Assembly: GCA_018302335.1 (NCBI GenBank)
Contig: JAGVZT010000050.1
Span: 1 to 44,833, forward strand
Length of the DNA stretch: 44,833 nucleotides
Reading direction: 5' to 3'
DNA from: Candidatus Woesearchaeota archaeon
GTDB taxonomy: Archaea; Nanobdellota; Nanobdellia; Woesearchaeales; JAGVZT01
Shown: positions 18,601-26,446 of the stretch, piece after piece
Position numbering within the stretch: position 1 is the stretch's first letter
How the letters are laid out: each line of letters opens with the position of its first letter
The notes under the pieces: model-generated
Databases searched by the model: none
What the model saw: only the letters and a program-made list of their open reading frames with translations
What the model was told of the DNA's origin: nothing
Translations under genes and position numbers: made by a program

Positions 18601-19811
18601 GGAGCCAGGGCGGCATCGAGTTCTGGGTGAACACGAGCTGGGACCCTGGCATCGCCGGAAGCAACCACTTCTTCTTCGACACGGGCAACCAGAGCGAGAA
18701 CGAATTTGAACTGTACTATGATTTTGCCACCGCTGAGCTCATCTTCCGGGTGTACAACAGCAGCGGCGGCTCCGCCTCAAGGGTGCAGGGCATCAGCGCC
18801 TGGAACGCCAATGAGTGGCATCACGTCGCGGCAGCGTGGGATGCTGACGCACCGGTATCCGGGAGCAACCGCATCGAGCTCTACATCGACGGCTCCAGCG
18901 CCGCCTCTGCGACCGGCGATGGCGACCCCACGGCGAACTTGAGCCTGAGCGCAACCGGCCCGCTCTTCTACGTGGGCAGCACCCTGTTCGCCGGCACTCA
19001 GGCGGATGCCCTCATCGACCAGTTCATCATCTCTGACAATCCGCAGCCTGTCGGCGCACTCATCCTGCACAACGCCTCGCGATATGACCAGCTCTCCCCC
19101 AATCTCACCACGAGGGGAGACAGCTGGCACTGCGGGGTGCAGCCGAACGACGGGGAGGCCGAAGGCGACGGGGATTGGCTCAACTCCTCCCTCGCGAGCA
19201 TCCTCGGCAACTCGCCCACCCACACGACCCCCATCATCGTCCCGGACCCGGCGCGCACCAACGACACCCTGACCTGCCTCAACCAGAGCACGGACGACCT
19301 GGACGACGATGCGGTGGCGAACTCCTTCCAGTGGTACGTGAACAACAGGTCCTTCACGCTGCTCCAGCTGGACTTCGAGAGCAACCTCTCGGGAATGCAG
19401 AACGAGTTGCCACTCTCCAGCGCGGGAATCGCGTTCCAGAGCGGCCGGACAGTGCTGGGCGCGAACTTCTCCCAGACCTCGAGCTATGCGAACTACTCCA
19501 CCAGCGGGAACTTCAATCGCTCCCAGGGCACGATAGAATTCTGGCTCAACACCAGCTGGGACCCTGGCTCAGGCGGTGAGGGAGCCCACTGGTTCTTCGA
19601 CACCGAGAACTCGACGAACAGGAACGAATTCGAGATATTCTACAGCGAAGCCAGCCAGCGGCTGACCTTCCGCTTATGGGACACCTCGGGGACCTTCGCC
19701 CTGCGCTATCAGGACATCTCCTCCTGGAACGCGGAGCAATGGCACCACGTCGCTGCGGTGTGGGACCAGGATGCTGACGTCTCGGGCACGAACAACTGTG
19801 GTGGACGCTGA
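12648..19811 (+). CDS. Giant modular surface protein, N-terminal segment (frame broken near 19800)
   Basis: This is the first 2,387 residues of a protein that would be about 4,600 residues over 12648-26446. I chose the ATG at 12648 because it gives a signal peptide (MRSLRAVSLVVLVALLAG, then ITAQ), overlaps the regulator stop, and follows a G-rich SD; an ATG at 12615 would add a charged tail in front. Order: two Ig-like strands with DKAxYxLGE motifs (residues 30-190), an MG2-like domain (about 320-420) like that of the 5452 gene, a 'WNGTHW' repeat region at about 540-940 suggestive of a beta-propeller, three four-Cys module units (15862-17645), a linker domain, one complete LamG-like lectin domain (18440-19060) and the start of a second. 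The frame ends inside that second LamG after 'WDQDADVSGTNN'. It is not membrane-anchored and very rich in sequons. Confidence 0.85.
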   Translation: MRSLRAVSLVVLVALLAGIITAQTPLFSVLSDKASYLLGEPVSITVGATAPADLRVVFGNQSYSYAGVANGSVPFTPLEAGTYVVEMLSNGSVVAQTSFVVVSEETPSPEQQPIQLAVQTDKAVYTLGEIVHITVSPAAGALAVLFSQQRYDYPGAADAVDFTPSEAGLHTIEATLGSETASANFTVLDAYPEEDPTLVGEDDRVFAPWLSMQERSGLEDGLEVILQFPIKGRGQAAVRAAGAAVGEMDTSAGKLRASVRHFTGAFELPAELEELRPGEVVVRASPGRTMKPGLYRVEVELEQDGVWYYQERLFPYGLISLNTRRSIYRPGETAEFEIVVLDADGHPVSGADISLQVTDPAGGTTILTTGEITESTDAGVYLAGYQTAIEGNHSLTVNTVLNGESLQFSTYFMVLSDYAFDIVRATKSKIDPTQQEWFSVRIDVTPSAGPLVLSESVPSVFRVQSDAAVSTLLDTTTMTWTLPEEGSSVEYQYAVPKEWPRLYQLGPARIDWANGTFDEARPWYVAVDPVFRNYTAFFVYYNATGNASGSDTPKYRRWNQSWNPQQDTQDIGARARWVLAKSNPFMHEFVMVTQDNSSQIVAQVWNSTHWSNLTVLATSVADATARGFDIAYMNASGRAMVVWGNGTARESYRIWNGTHWGGVGTLPADDCAGNTVWVQIEANPRSDEIVAVVFDSAEAHCAQVWDGSSWVNYTTLEASTAGDTSGPAQAIGFESLSGDAVVAYEGTTVGIFRARQWNGTHWGTEDLTADLGGQNDWIQAASDASSDVVMFVSYNDAATADIETNRWNGTHLDNNVQLSGGVEDDCLDCYHAEVVPFNSTGFMAIYIADAADQPTYQQCVSDVACAAGTWGAAAQVSASTCGEAADATWTTAVRDPLNPGDALLAFSTTTGRFKCVIPFQGNAWGTMSAPLGQQTDMLGTLDFYLVMDRFNNTPPVVDRPGTWDNISFTTKTVFQRNESVFVNVSVRDSRQQQLDAAVVTVWNSTGHIVINNASMRRDGEITDGFNYNYSFLLSVAADFGVWNITVWATDIYGDASSNWSNITVTDITPPLAFVYGHNSTGIYQGTSVLFNATWFDIGELSHYVFAINRTGDWANTSAVIFTGIQNLSTNVSIISEEAGTLIAWQFYANDTSGNTNSSPLQTFVVGGVVWNQTSLILSAEQFTAQPEANVLVTGHLNNSNVTVACYQGDCATIRANYTHSQDLNGTSMQVRFNCSTGSSGTFSANFSVNSTQDRYAQNLSVNCTITEDVFPNWSAAYENQSVYQFDSVQFNATWQDDNALSHYRFAINASGEWLNTSWFSFPGTRNFSLNVSRISLEPGSRVAWRFFANDSINQLNQTANQTFLVGGAVWNQTLLDLNVTEQFTAEPELNVRLTGHNNNSNVRVACFQGDCSVIRNNFTALDLNDTSVQVRFNCSTLTFGTFSANFSVNSTQDRYSHNLSVNCTITEDVFPNWSAAYENQSVYQFDSVQFNATWQDDNNLSMYRFSINTTGEWLNTSWTAFAGTRNFSLNLSRISLEPGSLVSWRFAANDSANQVNQTGNSTFLVGGVVWNQTSLTFGTVDQFTQDPERDVRLTGYLNNSNVRVACFQGDCSVIRNNFTALDLNGTSVQVRFNCSTASAGTFAANFSVNSTQDRYAQNLSVNCTVNGVPRVATPGTWDNLTFLQRTSFERNTSLFVNVSVTDPDGGADLRNVTITLLNSTGHTVIDNASMRQDGSIAGGFNYNFSSLISPTADFGTWTLYVFANDSLSVRHSNTTTFTVTDTVPPDFALNQTIGSLRRYVNFTANITVHDIGGLSFIWVESNHTGPFANYSFLSVGGVTDYVYNSSFNVTANRTERICWGAWSNDTTGNLNRSAYTCFVIENTLPVHTAPVLSPSPALGTDTLTCANQSSFDVDGDNITSAYVWYLDNRTDALFWADYERNLTDIFGSAPVASAGTSFKRGRVGSAVSVNDTDYMNYTTDGNFNRSQGGIEFWVNTSWDPGIAGSNHFFFDTGNQSENEFELYYDFATAELIFRVYNSSGGSASRVQGISAWNANEWHHVAAAWDADAPVSGSNRIELYIDGSSAASATGDGDPTANLSLSATGPLFYVGSTLFAGTQADALIDQFIISDNPQPVGALILHNASRYDQLSPNLTTRGDSWHCGVQPNDGEAEGDGDWLNSSLASILGNSPTHTTPIIVPDPARTNDTLTCLNQSTDDLDDDAVANSFQWYVNNRSFTLLQLDFESNLSGMQNELPLSSAGIAFQSGRTVLGANFSQTSSYANYSTSGNFNRSQGTIEFWLNTSWDPGSGGEGAHWFFDTENSTNRNEFEIFYSEASQRLTFRLWDTSGTFALRYQDISSWNAEQWHHVAAVWDQDADVSGTNNCGGR
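15862..17645 (+). repeat. Three tandem copies of a ~600-bp four-cysteine module
   Basis: Units begin near 15862, 16452 and 17052, a period of about 595-600 bp. Each encodes an A half (VYQFDSVQFNATWQDD, then SLEPGSxVxWRFxANDS, then FLVGG) and a B half (WNQTxL, ACFQGDCSVI, RFNCST, SVNCT). Stretches of units 2 and 3 are nearly identical at DNA level (for example 16471-16540 and 17071-17140), indicating recent duplication or gene conversion. Confidence 0.85.
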
Positions 19812-22800
19812 GCACGAAGCGCTCTTCGTTGGCAATATCCAGGACCTTTCCGCCGGCGCCCAGGCGGTCATGGACCAATTCATAATCCACGACAGGGTCC
19901 TCAGCCCGGAGCAGATCATCGAGCGCAACGCCTCGCGCTACAACACCCTGGTGAGCAACGAGACGCTGAAGGGAGAGGTCTGGCACTGTATGGTCAGGCC
20001 GAGCGACGACCTGTTCCGCGGCGAGCCGCTCAACTCCTCCTTCCGCGTCATATCCAATTCGCTGCCCAGGAGCGACCGGCCCGCCTCGTGGAACAACCTC
20101 ACCTTCCTGGCCCAGACGGTCTTCGAGCGGAATGACAGCGTCTTCGTCAACGTGAGCGTGTTCGACATCGACGGCAGCGCGGACCTGGCGAACGCCACCC
20201 TCACGGTGCGGAACACCACGGGGCATGTCATCCTGAACAACGCCTCCATGAAGCTGCAATCCGTCCTCCCGGGCGGGCTCCTGTTCAACCTATCCTTCCA
20301 GCTGTCTGCCAACGCCGATTTCGGGGAGTGGAACCTCACCATCCTCGCGAATGATACGGACAACGCCATCGCGTCCAACTTCACCAATTTCACGGTGGCG
20401 GACCAGACCCCGCCCGCCCCCGTCGTCATCGGCCACAATGCGACAGGAATTTACGAGGGGACCGCGGTTCTGTTCAATGTGACCTGGCTTGACCTGGGCG
20501 AGCTTTCTCACTATGTCTTTGCCATCAACAGGAGTGGGGACTGGCAGAATACCTCGGCTGTCGGCTTCGGAGGCATAGAGAACTACTCGACCAACATCTC
20601 ATGGTTCTATGAGCAGCCAGGAACCCTCATCGCGTGGCGCTTCTACGCGAACGATACTTCCGGCAACGCCAACAGCTCGCCCGAGCGGAACTTTGTGGTG
20701 GGCGGAGTGGTGTGGAACCAGACCATGCTTGACCTGGGCAGCGCAGGCCAGTTCACCCCGGAGCCGGAGCGGGACGTGCGTATCACGGGCTACCTCAACA
20801 ACACCAATGTTCGCGTGGCGTGCTACGAGGGTGACTGCGCAATCATCCGGCAGAACTTCACCAACGGCGATTCCCTGAACGGCACTTCGACCCTGGTGCG
20901 CTTCAACTGCTCCACGGCAAGCTCCGGGACCTTCGCCGCGAACTTCTCGGTGAACAGCACCCAGGATACGTTCGCGCACAACATCAGCGCCACATGCACC
21001 GTGGGCGCGGATACCTTCCCGAACTGGTCCGTTGCGTACGAGAACCAGAGTGTGTACCAGTTCGACAGCGTGCAGTTCAACGCCACGTGGCAGGACGACC
21101 GCAACCTGAGCCACTACCGCTTTGCCATCAACGCGAGTGGGGAGTGGCTCAACACCTCTTGGTTCTCGTTCCCGGGCACCAGGAACTTCTCGCTGAACGT
21201 CTCGCGCATCGTTCAGGAGCCGGGCACATCCATCACCTGGAGGTTCCTTGCAAACGATTCTGCCGGCCAGGTGAACCAGACCGCAAACTTCACCTTCCTC
21301 ACGGGCGGAGTGGTGTGGAATCAGAGCACGCTAGACCTCGGCACGACGGAGCAGTTCACCACGGAGCCCGAGCGGAATGTCCGCATCACCGGCTACCTGA
21401 ACAACACCAATGTCACGGTCGCGTGCTACCAGGGGGACTGTTCTGTGATAAGGATGAACTACACCCACAGCCAGGACCTCAACGACACGAGCATGCAGGT
21501 CCGCGTCAACTGCTCGGCAGTGACCTTCGGGACATTCTTCGCGAACTTCTCCGTGAACTCTACCCAGGACCGCTATAGCCACAATCTCTCGGTGAACTGC
21601 ACCATCACGGAGGATACATTCCCGAACTGGACGGATGCCTACGAGAACCAGAGCGTGTACCAGTTCGACAGCGTGCAGTTCAACGCCACGTGGCAGGATG
21701 ACAACGACCTGAGCCACTACCGCTTTGCCGTCAACGCGAGCGGGGAGTGGCTGAACACCTCCTGGTTCTCGTTTCCCGGCGTCAGGAACTTCTCGGTGAA
21801 CGTCTCGCGCATCAGCCTGGAGCCAGGCTCTCGCGTCGCGTGGAGGTTCTTTGCCAACGATTCCGTGAACCAGCTCAACCAGACCGCGAACCAGACATTC
21901 CTGGTGGGTGGCGTGGTGTGGAACCAGACCATCCTGGACCTCGGCCAGGGCGTCGTAGGGCAGGACCAGCCCTCGCGGACCGCTCGCATCACGGGCTACC
22001 TGAACAACACCAATGTGCGCGTGGCGTGCTACCAGGGTGACTGTTCGACGCTGACGAGCAACTTTACCGCGATGGACCTGAATGATACCTCCGTGTCCGT
22101 GCGCTTCAACTGCTCCACCGTTGGCGCTGGGGCCTTCTCCGCGAATTTCTCGGTGAACAGCACCCAGGACCGCTACTCGCACAATATCAGCGTGAACTGC
22201 ACGGTGGTGGATGACCTCTTCCCTGCATGGAGTAACCCACGCCAGAACGAGAGCGCGGTGTACCAGGGCGCGAATGTCGAGTTCAATGCCACCTGGAGCG
22301 ACGACTTTGGGCTGAGCCGCTACATACTCAGCGTTAACCAGACCGGTGACTGGGTGAACAACTCGGCGCAGATATTCAATGTCCTGCTGAACCTCTCCAA
22401 TGACACGGCTGCCATCAGCGTGGAGGCTGGTACCACGGTGCTGTGGCGCATCTACGCCAATGACAGCGTGGGCCAGTTCAATGCCACTTCCGCGCAGAGC
22501 TTCGTCGTAGGCGGAGCGCGATGGAACCAGACGTCGCTCACCCTGGCGACGGTGAACAAGAACGAGCCGCCATCCACTGGTGAGGCCCGCATCCATGGCT
22601 ACCTGAACAACACGAACATCCGGATAGGCTGCGTGCAGGGGGACTGCTCCCTCATCCTGCCTAATGTCACGAGTATCACTTCTCTCAACAACACCAACGG
22701 CACGGTTCGGTTCAGCTGCTCCAGCAACCTGAGCGGCACCTTTTCCGCGAACTTCTCGGTGAACAGCACCCAGGACGCGTATCCGCACAACCTCTCGGTG

Positions 22801-22887
22801 ACCTGCACGGTGAACAACCGTAATCCCTCTGCGGAGCGCCCGGGGGACCTGGAGCAACCTCACCTTGGCGGCGCAGACTGTTTTTGA
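19771..22887 (+). CDS. Giant modular surface protein, middle segment (frame +1)
   Basis: This is the continuation of the 12648 protein. The ATG at 19771 is a chance codon; homology to the first LamG domain resumes at about 19812 (HEALFVGNIQDLS, then VMDQFIIHDRVLS). Compared with the first LamG copy roughly 23 residues are missing at the join, together with a frame change. Downstream are a beta domain (20080-20400) and four more four-Cys units (20410-22815). The frame runs into a stop at 22887 only because of an extra G in the G5 run at 22842-22846; removing one G restores 'RPGTWSNLTLAAQTVFER', which matches sister domains. It should be read as part of one gene. Confidence 0.8.
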   Translation: MLTSRARTTVVDAEHEALFVGNIQDLSAGAQAVMDQFIIHDRVLSPEQIIERNASRYNTLVSNETLKGEVWHCMVRPSDDLFRGEPLNSSFRVISNSLPRSDRPASWNNLTFLAQTVFERNDSVFVNVSVFDIDGSADLANATLTVRNTTGHVILNNASMKLQSVLPGGLLFNLSFQLSANADFGEWNLTILANDTDNAIASNFTNFTVADQTPPAPVVIGHNATGIYEGTAVLFNVTWLDLGELSHYVFAINRSGDWQNTSAVGFGGIENYSTNISWFYEQPGTLIAWRFYANDTSGNANSSPERNFVVGGVVWNQTMLDLGSAGQFTPEPERDVRITGYLNNTNVRVACYEGDCAIIRQNFTNGDSLNGTSTLVRFNCSTASSGTFAANFSVNSTQDTFAHNISATCTVGADTFPNWSVAYENQSVYQFDSVQFNATWQDDRNLSHYRFAINASGEWLNTSWFSFPGTRNFSLNVSRIVQEPGTSITWRFLANDSAGQVNQTANFTFLTGGVVWNQSTLDLGTTEQFTTEPERNVRITGYLNNTNVTVACYQGDCSVIRMNYTHSQDLNDTSMQVRVNCSAVTFGTFFANFSVNSTQDRYSHNLSVNCTITEDTFPNWTDAYENQSVYQFDSVQFNATWQDDNDLSHYRFAVNASGEWLNTSWFSFPGVRNFSVNVSRISLEPGSRVAWRFFANDSVNQLNQTANQTFLVGGVVWNQTILDLGQGVVGQDQPSRTARITGYLNNTNVRVACYQGDCSTLTSNFTAMDLNDTSVSVRFNCSTVGAGAFSANFSVNSTQDRYSHNISVNCTVVDDLFPAWSNPRQNESAVYQGANVEFNATWSDDFGLSRYILSVNQTGDWVNNSAQIFNVLLNLSNDTAAISVEAGTTVLWRIYANDSVGQFNATSAQSFVVGGARWNQTSLTLATVNKNEPPSTGEARIHGYLNNTNIRIGCVQGDCSLILPNVTSITSLNNTNGTVRFSCSSNLSGTFSANFSVNSTQDAYPHNLSVTCTVNNRNPSAERPGDLEQPHLGGADCF
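20410..22815 (+). repeat. Four tandem copies of the four-cysteine module
   Basis: Units begin near 20410, 21013, 21616 and 22216 (period about 600 bp). The invariant motifs are WNQT, the ACYxGDC/GCVQGDC turn, FNCST/FSCSS and NCT/TCT. The A half of units 2 and 3 is nearly identical in DNA to the units at 16452 and 17052. The last unit is the most divergent (GCVQGDCSLI). Confidence 0.82.
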
Positions 22888-25800
22888 GCGGAACACCAGC
22901 GTTTTCATCAATCTCACCGTCACTGACCCGGATAGCGAGGTTGACATCGCGAACGTCACCATCACCCTGATGAACTCCTCCGGCCATACCATCATCAACA
23001 ACGCCTCCTTCGAACGTGGCGTCACGGTGACGAATGGCTATGTCTTCAACCTCTCCTTCCTCATCCCGGAAAACGCGGACTTCGGCCTCTGGAACATCTC
23101 GGTATTCGCGAACGACAGTGACGGGGCGCTGGCGTCGAACTACAGCAACATCACCATCGCGGACAACACCCCCCCGTCGCCGTACGTGTCCGGCCACAAC
23201 AGTACGGGCATCTACCAGGGGACTTCCGTGCTGTTCAACGCCACCTGGTTCGATATAGGCGAGTTATCGCACTACGTCTTTGCCATCAACCGGACGGGGG
23301 ACTGGACGAATACCTCCTCGGTCGTGTTCACCGGCGTCCAGAATTTCTCCACCAACGTCTCAGCCATTACGGAGGAGGCGGGGACCCTCATCGCCTGGCG
23401 CTTCTACGCCAACGACACCTCCGGCAATGTCAACAGCTCCCCGGAGCTGACATTCGTGGTGGGCGGAGTGGCGTGGAACCAGACCACCATCACTTTGCCT
23501 GCGGCGAACAAGAACGAGGGCCCCCAGAACAGCACTGTGCTCCTCACGGGCTACCTGAACAACACGAACATCCGCGTCGCGTGCTTCCAGGGAGACTGCG
23601 CCATCGTGCTGAGCAATTTCTCCGACGGCCTGTCCCTCAACGGAACCGCTAATCTGGTGATGTTCAACTGCTCTACTGGGCAGAGCGGGACTTTCTCGGC
23701 GAATTTCTCCGTCAACTCGACCCAGGACTTCTACCCCCACAATCTGTCGGTGAGCTGCACGGTGAGCAATCGCGCGCCTGTCGCCGAGACTCCGATGACC
23801 TGGGACAACATCACGTTTGACAACCAGACGGTCTTCGAGCGCAACGCGAGCGTGTTCGTGAATGTCTCGGTGACCGACGCTGACGGCTCTGCGGACCTGA
23901 GAAACGCCACCGTCACCGTGCTCAACAGCACCAATCATACCATCATCAGCAATGACACCATGCGCCGGGATGGCAGCATCAGCGGCGGCTTCATCTTCAA
24001 CTACTCCTTCCTGCTCTCCCCGACAGCGGATGAGGGGACATGGCGCATCTACGTCTTCGCGAACGATTCCGACAGCACACTCGGCTCCAACAGCACCACC
24101 TTCACGGTGGACGACACCGTCCCGCCGGGAACCATCCTCAACCTCATGAACGCATCGCTCGGGGAGAGCTGGATACTCTGGAACTGGAGCAACCCGAGCG
24201 ACCCCGACCTCTCGCACATCGAGGTCTGGCTCAATGGCACCTTCCGCGTGAATGTCACGGCACCGGACAACTCCACCAACATCACCTCTCTCGCAGCGAA
24301 TACCTGCTACCAGCTCCAGACGCGCACCGTGGACACCGCCCTCAACCGGAACACCACCTGGGTGAATGACAGTGCCTGCACCTCGTTCAGCAGCGATATC
24401 ACTCCTCCGAGCATCCAGAATGTCTCCAACACCAGCATAACGGACCAGTCCGCGCTTATCACCTGGGACACGGACGAGTCCTCTGACACCCTGGTGTTCT
24501 ACGGCACCGTGCCGGGCAGCTATCCCTTCAACACCACCAATCTCACCGACACCCTCCAGCACGCTTCCCTGCTGGCCGGTCTCGCACCATCCACGAGCTA
24601 CTATTATGTCGTCAACAGCACCGACCCCGCAGGCAACTCCAACCAGTCCGGGGAGTTCAACTTCACCACCTTGGCCGACGCCACTTCTCCAGCCTGGAGC
24701 AGTCCCTGGAATGACACCCCGGTGACGTACTCCCCGTCGTTCTTCAGCAGGTTCAACATCACGTGGACTGACCTGGGAGTGATAAGCCAGGTGTTCATCG
24801 AGGTCAACAAGTCCGGGGTGCTCGTCAACTACTCGGTGACCAATCTGTCTGCCGTGTACAACCTCTCCGTTGTCCTCCCCGCCGGGGACCTCTCGTGGCG
24901 CTCTCACGCCAACGACTCCGTGAACAACCGCAACACCACTCCCTCCTTCAGGTTCACTATCGCCAGGGCAACTCCGGAGCTGAACCTCACCCTCAACGCC
25001 ATCGCCGGGAACACCAGCATCAACGAGGACACCAATGCCACGCTGAACGGCACCCTTCTCACCGGAGACCCCTATGCCATCGAGCTCTACGTGGAGGGAG
25101 CTCTTTACGGTAATGCGAGCGCTCTGTCGAACATCACCAATTTCATGAATCCAGGACTGTTCAACATCACCGTGGTGTATCGGCAGAGCGAGAACTACTC
25201 CCGCTCGGCACTGACCTACTTCCTGCTGGTGAATGACACCACTCCACCTGGAATCACCCTCAATGCCCCTGAGCAGAACTTCAACACCAGCTCGGGAACC
25301 ATCACCTTCAACTGGAGCGCGAACGACAACGGCGTGAACTACCAGCTTTGCAATCTGACCATCGACGGCTCGGTGAACCAGAGCGGCCTCAACCTCACCA
25401 ACGGGAGCTTCCTCAACATCACGCTCTCGGGAATCGGCTCCGGGACTCACGCGTGGAACATCACCTGCTGGGATGCGGCCCTCAACGCGAATACCAGCGC
25501 GACGCGCGTTTTCACGGTCATCGGGGCGGCTTCGGCCCTGGGCGCTTTCGTGAACCGGAGCGACAACCGGACAGTGATTATCAACTGGTCCGTGGCTGGA
25601 GGCGCGGACAGCTACCGCATCTACTTCACGGACAATCTCTCAAGAGGATTCGGCCCTGCGGCGAACGTGTCCGGCCTGACCGACACGCTCTATCAGGACA
25701 GCGATTCCCTGACGGTCAGCCAGCGGTTCTACAATGTCACTGCCGTTGCAGGCTCGGATGAGACTCCCCCCGGAGAGATTCTCGGCATGGTCCGCGCCAC

Positions 25801-26446
25801 GCTCGATGGGCAGGGAAGCCGGTGGAATCTCGTCTCGCTGCCCATCACCCTCGGGAACTCCCGGCTGCGGAACGCGACCCACGGCGGTTACGATGTCGCG
25901 GTGAACACCACGGGCTGCATGACGGAGATATGGCGGTACAACGCGTCGAACCCTGTCGTATGGGAATTTACGGAATGGGACAACGGGGCCTGGACGCCCG
26001 CGGGTGGGAGTGAGCAGTTCACCTCGCTCCATGACGCGTACGGGTACTGGGTGTTCGCCAACCGCAGCTGCGAGTGGACCATGACGGGCGTTGTCCCCCA
26101 GGGAACCCGCACCGAGGCCCTCACGGCCAATTTCAGCATCCGCGGCTGGCTCTCGGCGCGGGTGGCAGGCCTTCCGCAGACGCAGTCCCCCTATACGATC
26201 CCGATTGAGCCCCCATTCTATCCGCTGGAGAGCTCCCCCGTCAACGCCGTGACCAGGATGTACTACTACAATGCGTCCACGGAGAGCTTCAGGAAGGTCG
26301 ACCACTTCAGCGCGAACAGTACCCATGGATGGGGGTGGTATCCGGCCGCGGGAAGCGAGGACTTCATGGAGCTCGTCCCGGGAAGGGCGTACTACATCAG
26401 GTCGCAGGGAGCCTCAACATGGACTATCAACTCGTCGGTGGGATGA
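22865..26446 (+). CDS. Giant modular surface protein, C-terminal segment (frame +2)
   Basis: This is the last approximately 1,200 residues of the 12648 protein; the ATG at 22865 is internal and the domain really begins before 22848. Order: a beta domain, one four-Cys unit (23170-23767), another beta domain (23780-24110), a fibronectin type III-like domain (about 24400-24670, with ITWDTDESSDTLVFYG and SYYYVVNSTDPAGN), further Ig-like domains with paired Cys (25240-25520), then two C-terminal repeats of the 'WNLVSLPI...YWVFANRS...WTM' type. The protein ends at TINSSVG with no transmembrane segment or sorting motif. The TGA overlaps the start of the next gene. Confidence 0.85.
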   Translation: MAAQTVFERNTSVFINLTVTDPDSEVDIANVTITLMNSSGHTIINNASFERGVTVTNGYVFNLSFLIPENADFGLWNISVFANDSDGALASNYSNITIADNTPPSPYVSGHNSTGIYQGTSVLFNATWFDIGELSHYVFAINRTGDWTNTSSVVFTGVQNFSTNVSAITEEAGTLIAWRFYANDTSGNVNSSPELTFVVGGVAWNQTTITLPAANKNEGPQNSTVLLTGYLNNTNIRVACFQGDCAIVLSNFSDGLSLNGTANLVMFNCSTGQSGTFSANFSVNSTQDFYPHNLSVSCTVSNRAPVAETPMTWDNITFDNQTVFERNASVFVNVSVTDADGSADLRNATVTVLNSTNHTIISNDTMRRDGSISGGFIFNYSFLLSPTADEGTWRIYVFANDSDSTLGSNSTTFTVDDTVPPGTILNLMNASLGESWILWNWSNPSDPDLSHIEVWLNGTFRVNVTAPDNSTNITSLAANTCYQLQTRTVDTALNRNTTWVNDSACTSFSSDITPPSIQNVSNTSITDQSALITWDTDESSDTLVFYGTVPGSYPFNTTNLTDTLQHASLLAGLAPSTSYYYVVNSTDPAGNSNQSGEFNFTTLADATSPAWSSPWNDTPVTYSPSFFSRFNITWTDLGVISQVFIEVNKSGVLVNYSVTNLSAVYNLSVVLPAGDLSWRSHANDSVNNRNTTPSFRFTIARATPELNLTLNAIAGNTSINEDTNATLNGTLLTGDPYAIELYVEGALYGNASALSNITNFMNPGLFNITVVYRQSENYSRSALTYFLLVNDTTPPGITLNAPEQNFNTSSGTITFNWSANDNGVNYQLCNLTIDGSVNQSGLNLTNGSFLNITLSGIGSGTHAWNITCWDAALNANTSATRVFTVIGAASALGAFVNRSDNRTVIINWSVAGGADSYRIYFTDNLSRGFGPAANVSGLTDTLYQDSDSLTVSQRFYNVTAVAGSDETPPGEILGMVRATLDGQGSRWNLVSLPITLGNSRLRNATHGGYDVAVNTTGCMTEIWRYNASNPVVWEFTEWDNGAWTPAGGSEQFTSLHDAYGYWVFANRSCEWTMTGVVPQGTRTEALTANFSIRGWLSARVAGLPQTQSPYTIPIEPPFYPLESSPVNAVTRMYYYNASTESFRKVDHFSANSTHGWGWYPAAGSEDFMELVPGRAYYIRSQGASTWTINSSVG
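23170..23767 (+). repeat. Eighth copy of the four-cysteine module in the giant protein
   Basis: A lone unit separated from the earlier arrays by one beta domain. It has the A half (IYQGTSVLFNATWFDIGELS) and the B half with ACFQGDCAIV, FNCST and SVSCT. Its A half is closest to the units at 15862 and 20410. Confidence 0.75.

Noticed and set aside
15862-22815. CRISPR or transposon explanation for the 600-bp repeats
   Set aside because: Repeats are in frame, encode protein domains and have no terminal inverted repeats or transposase.
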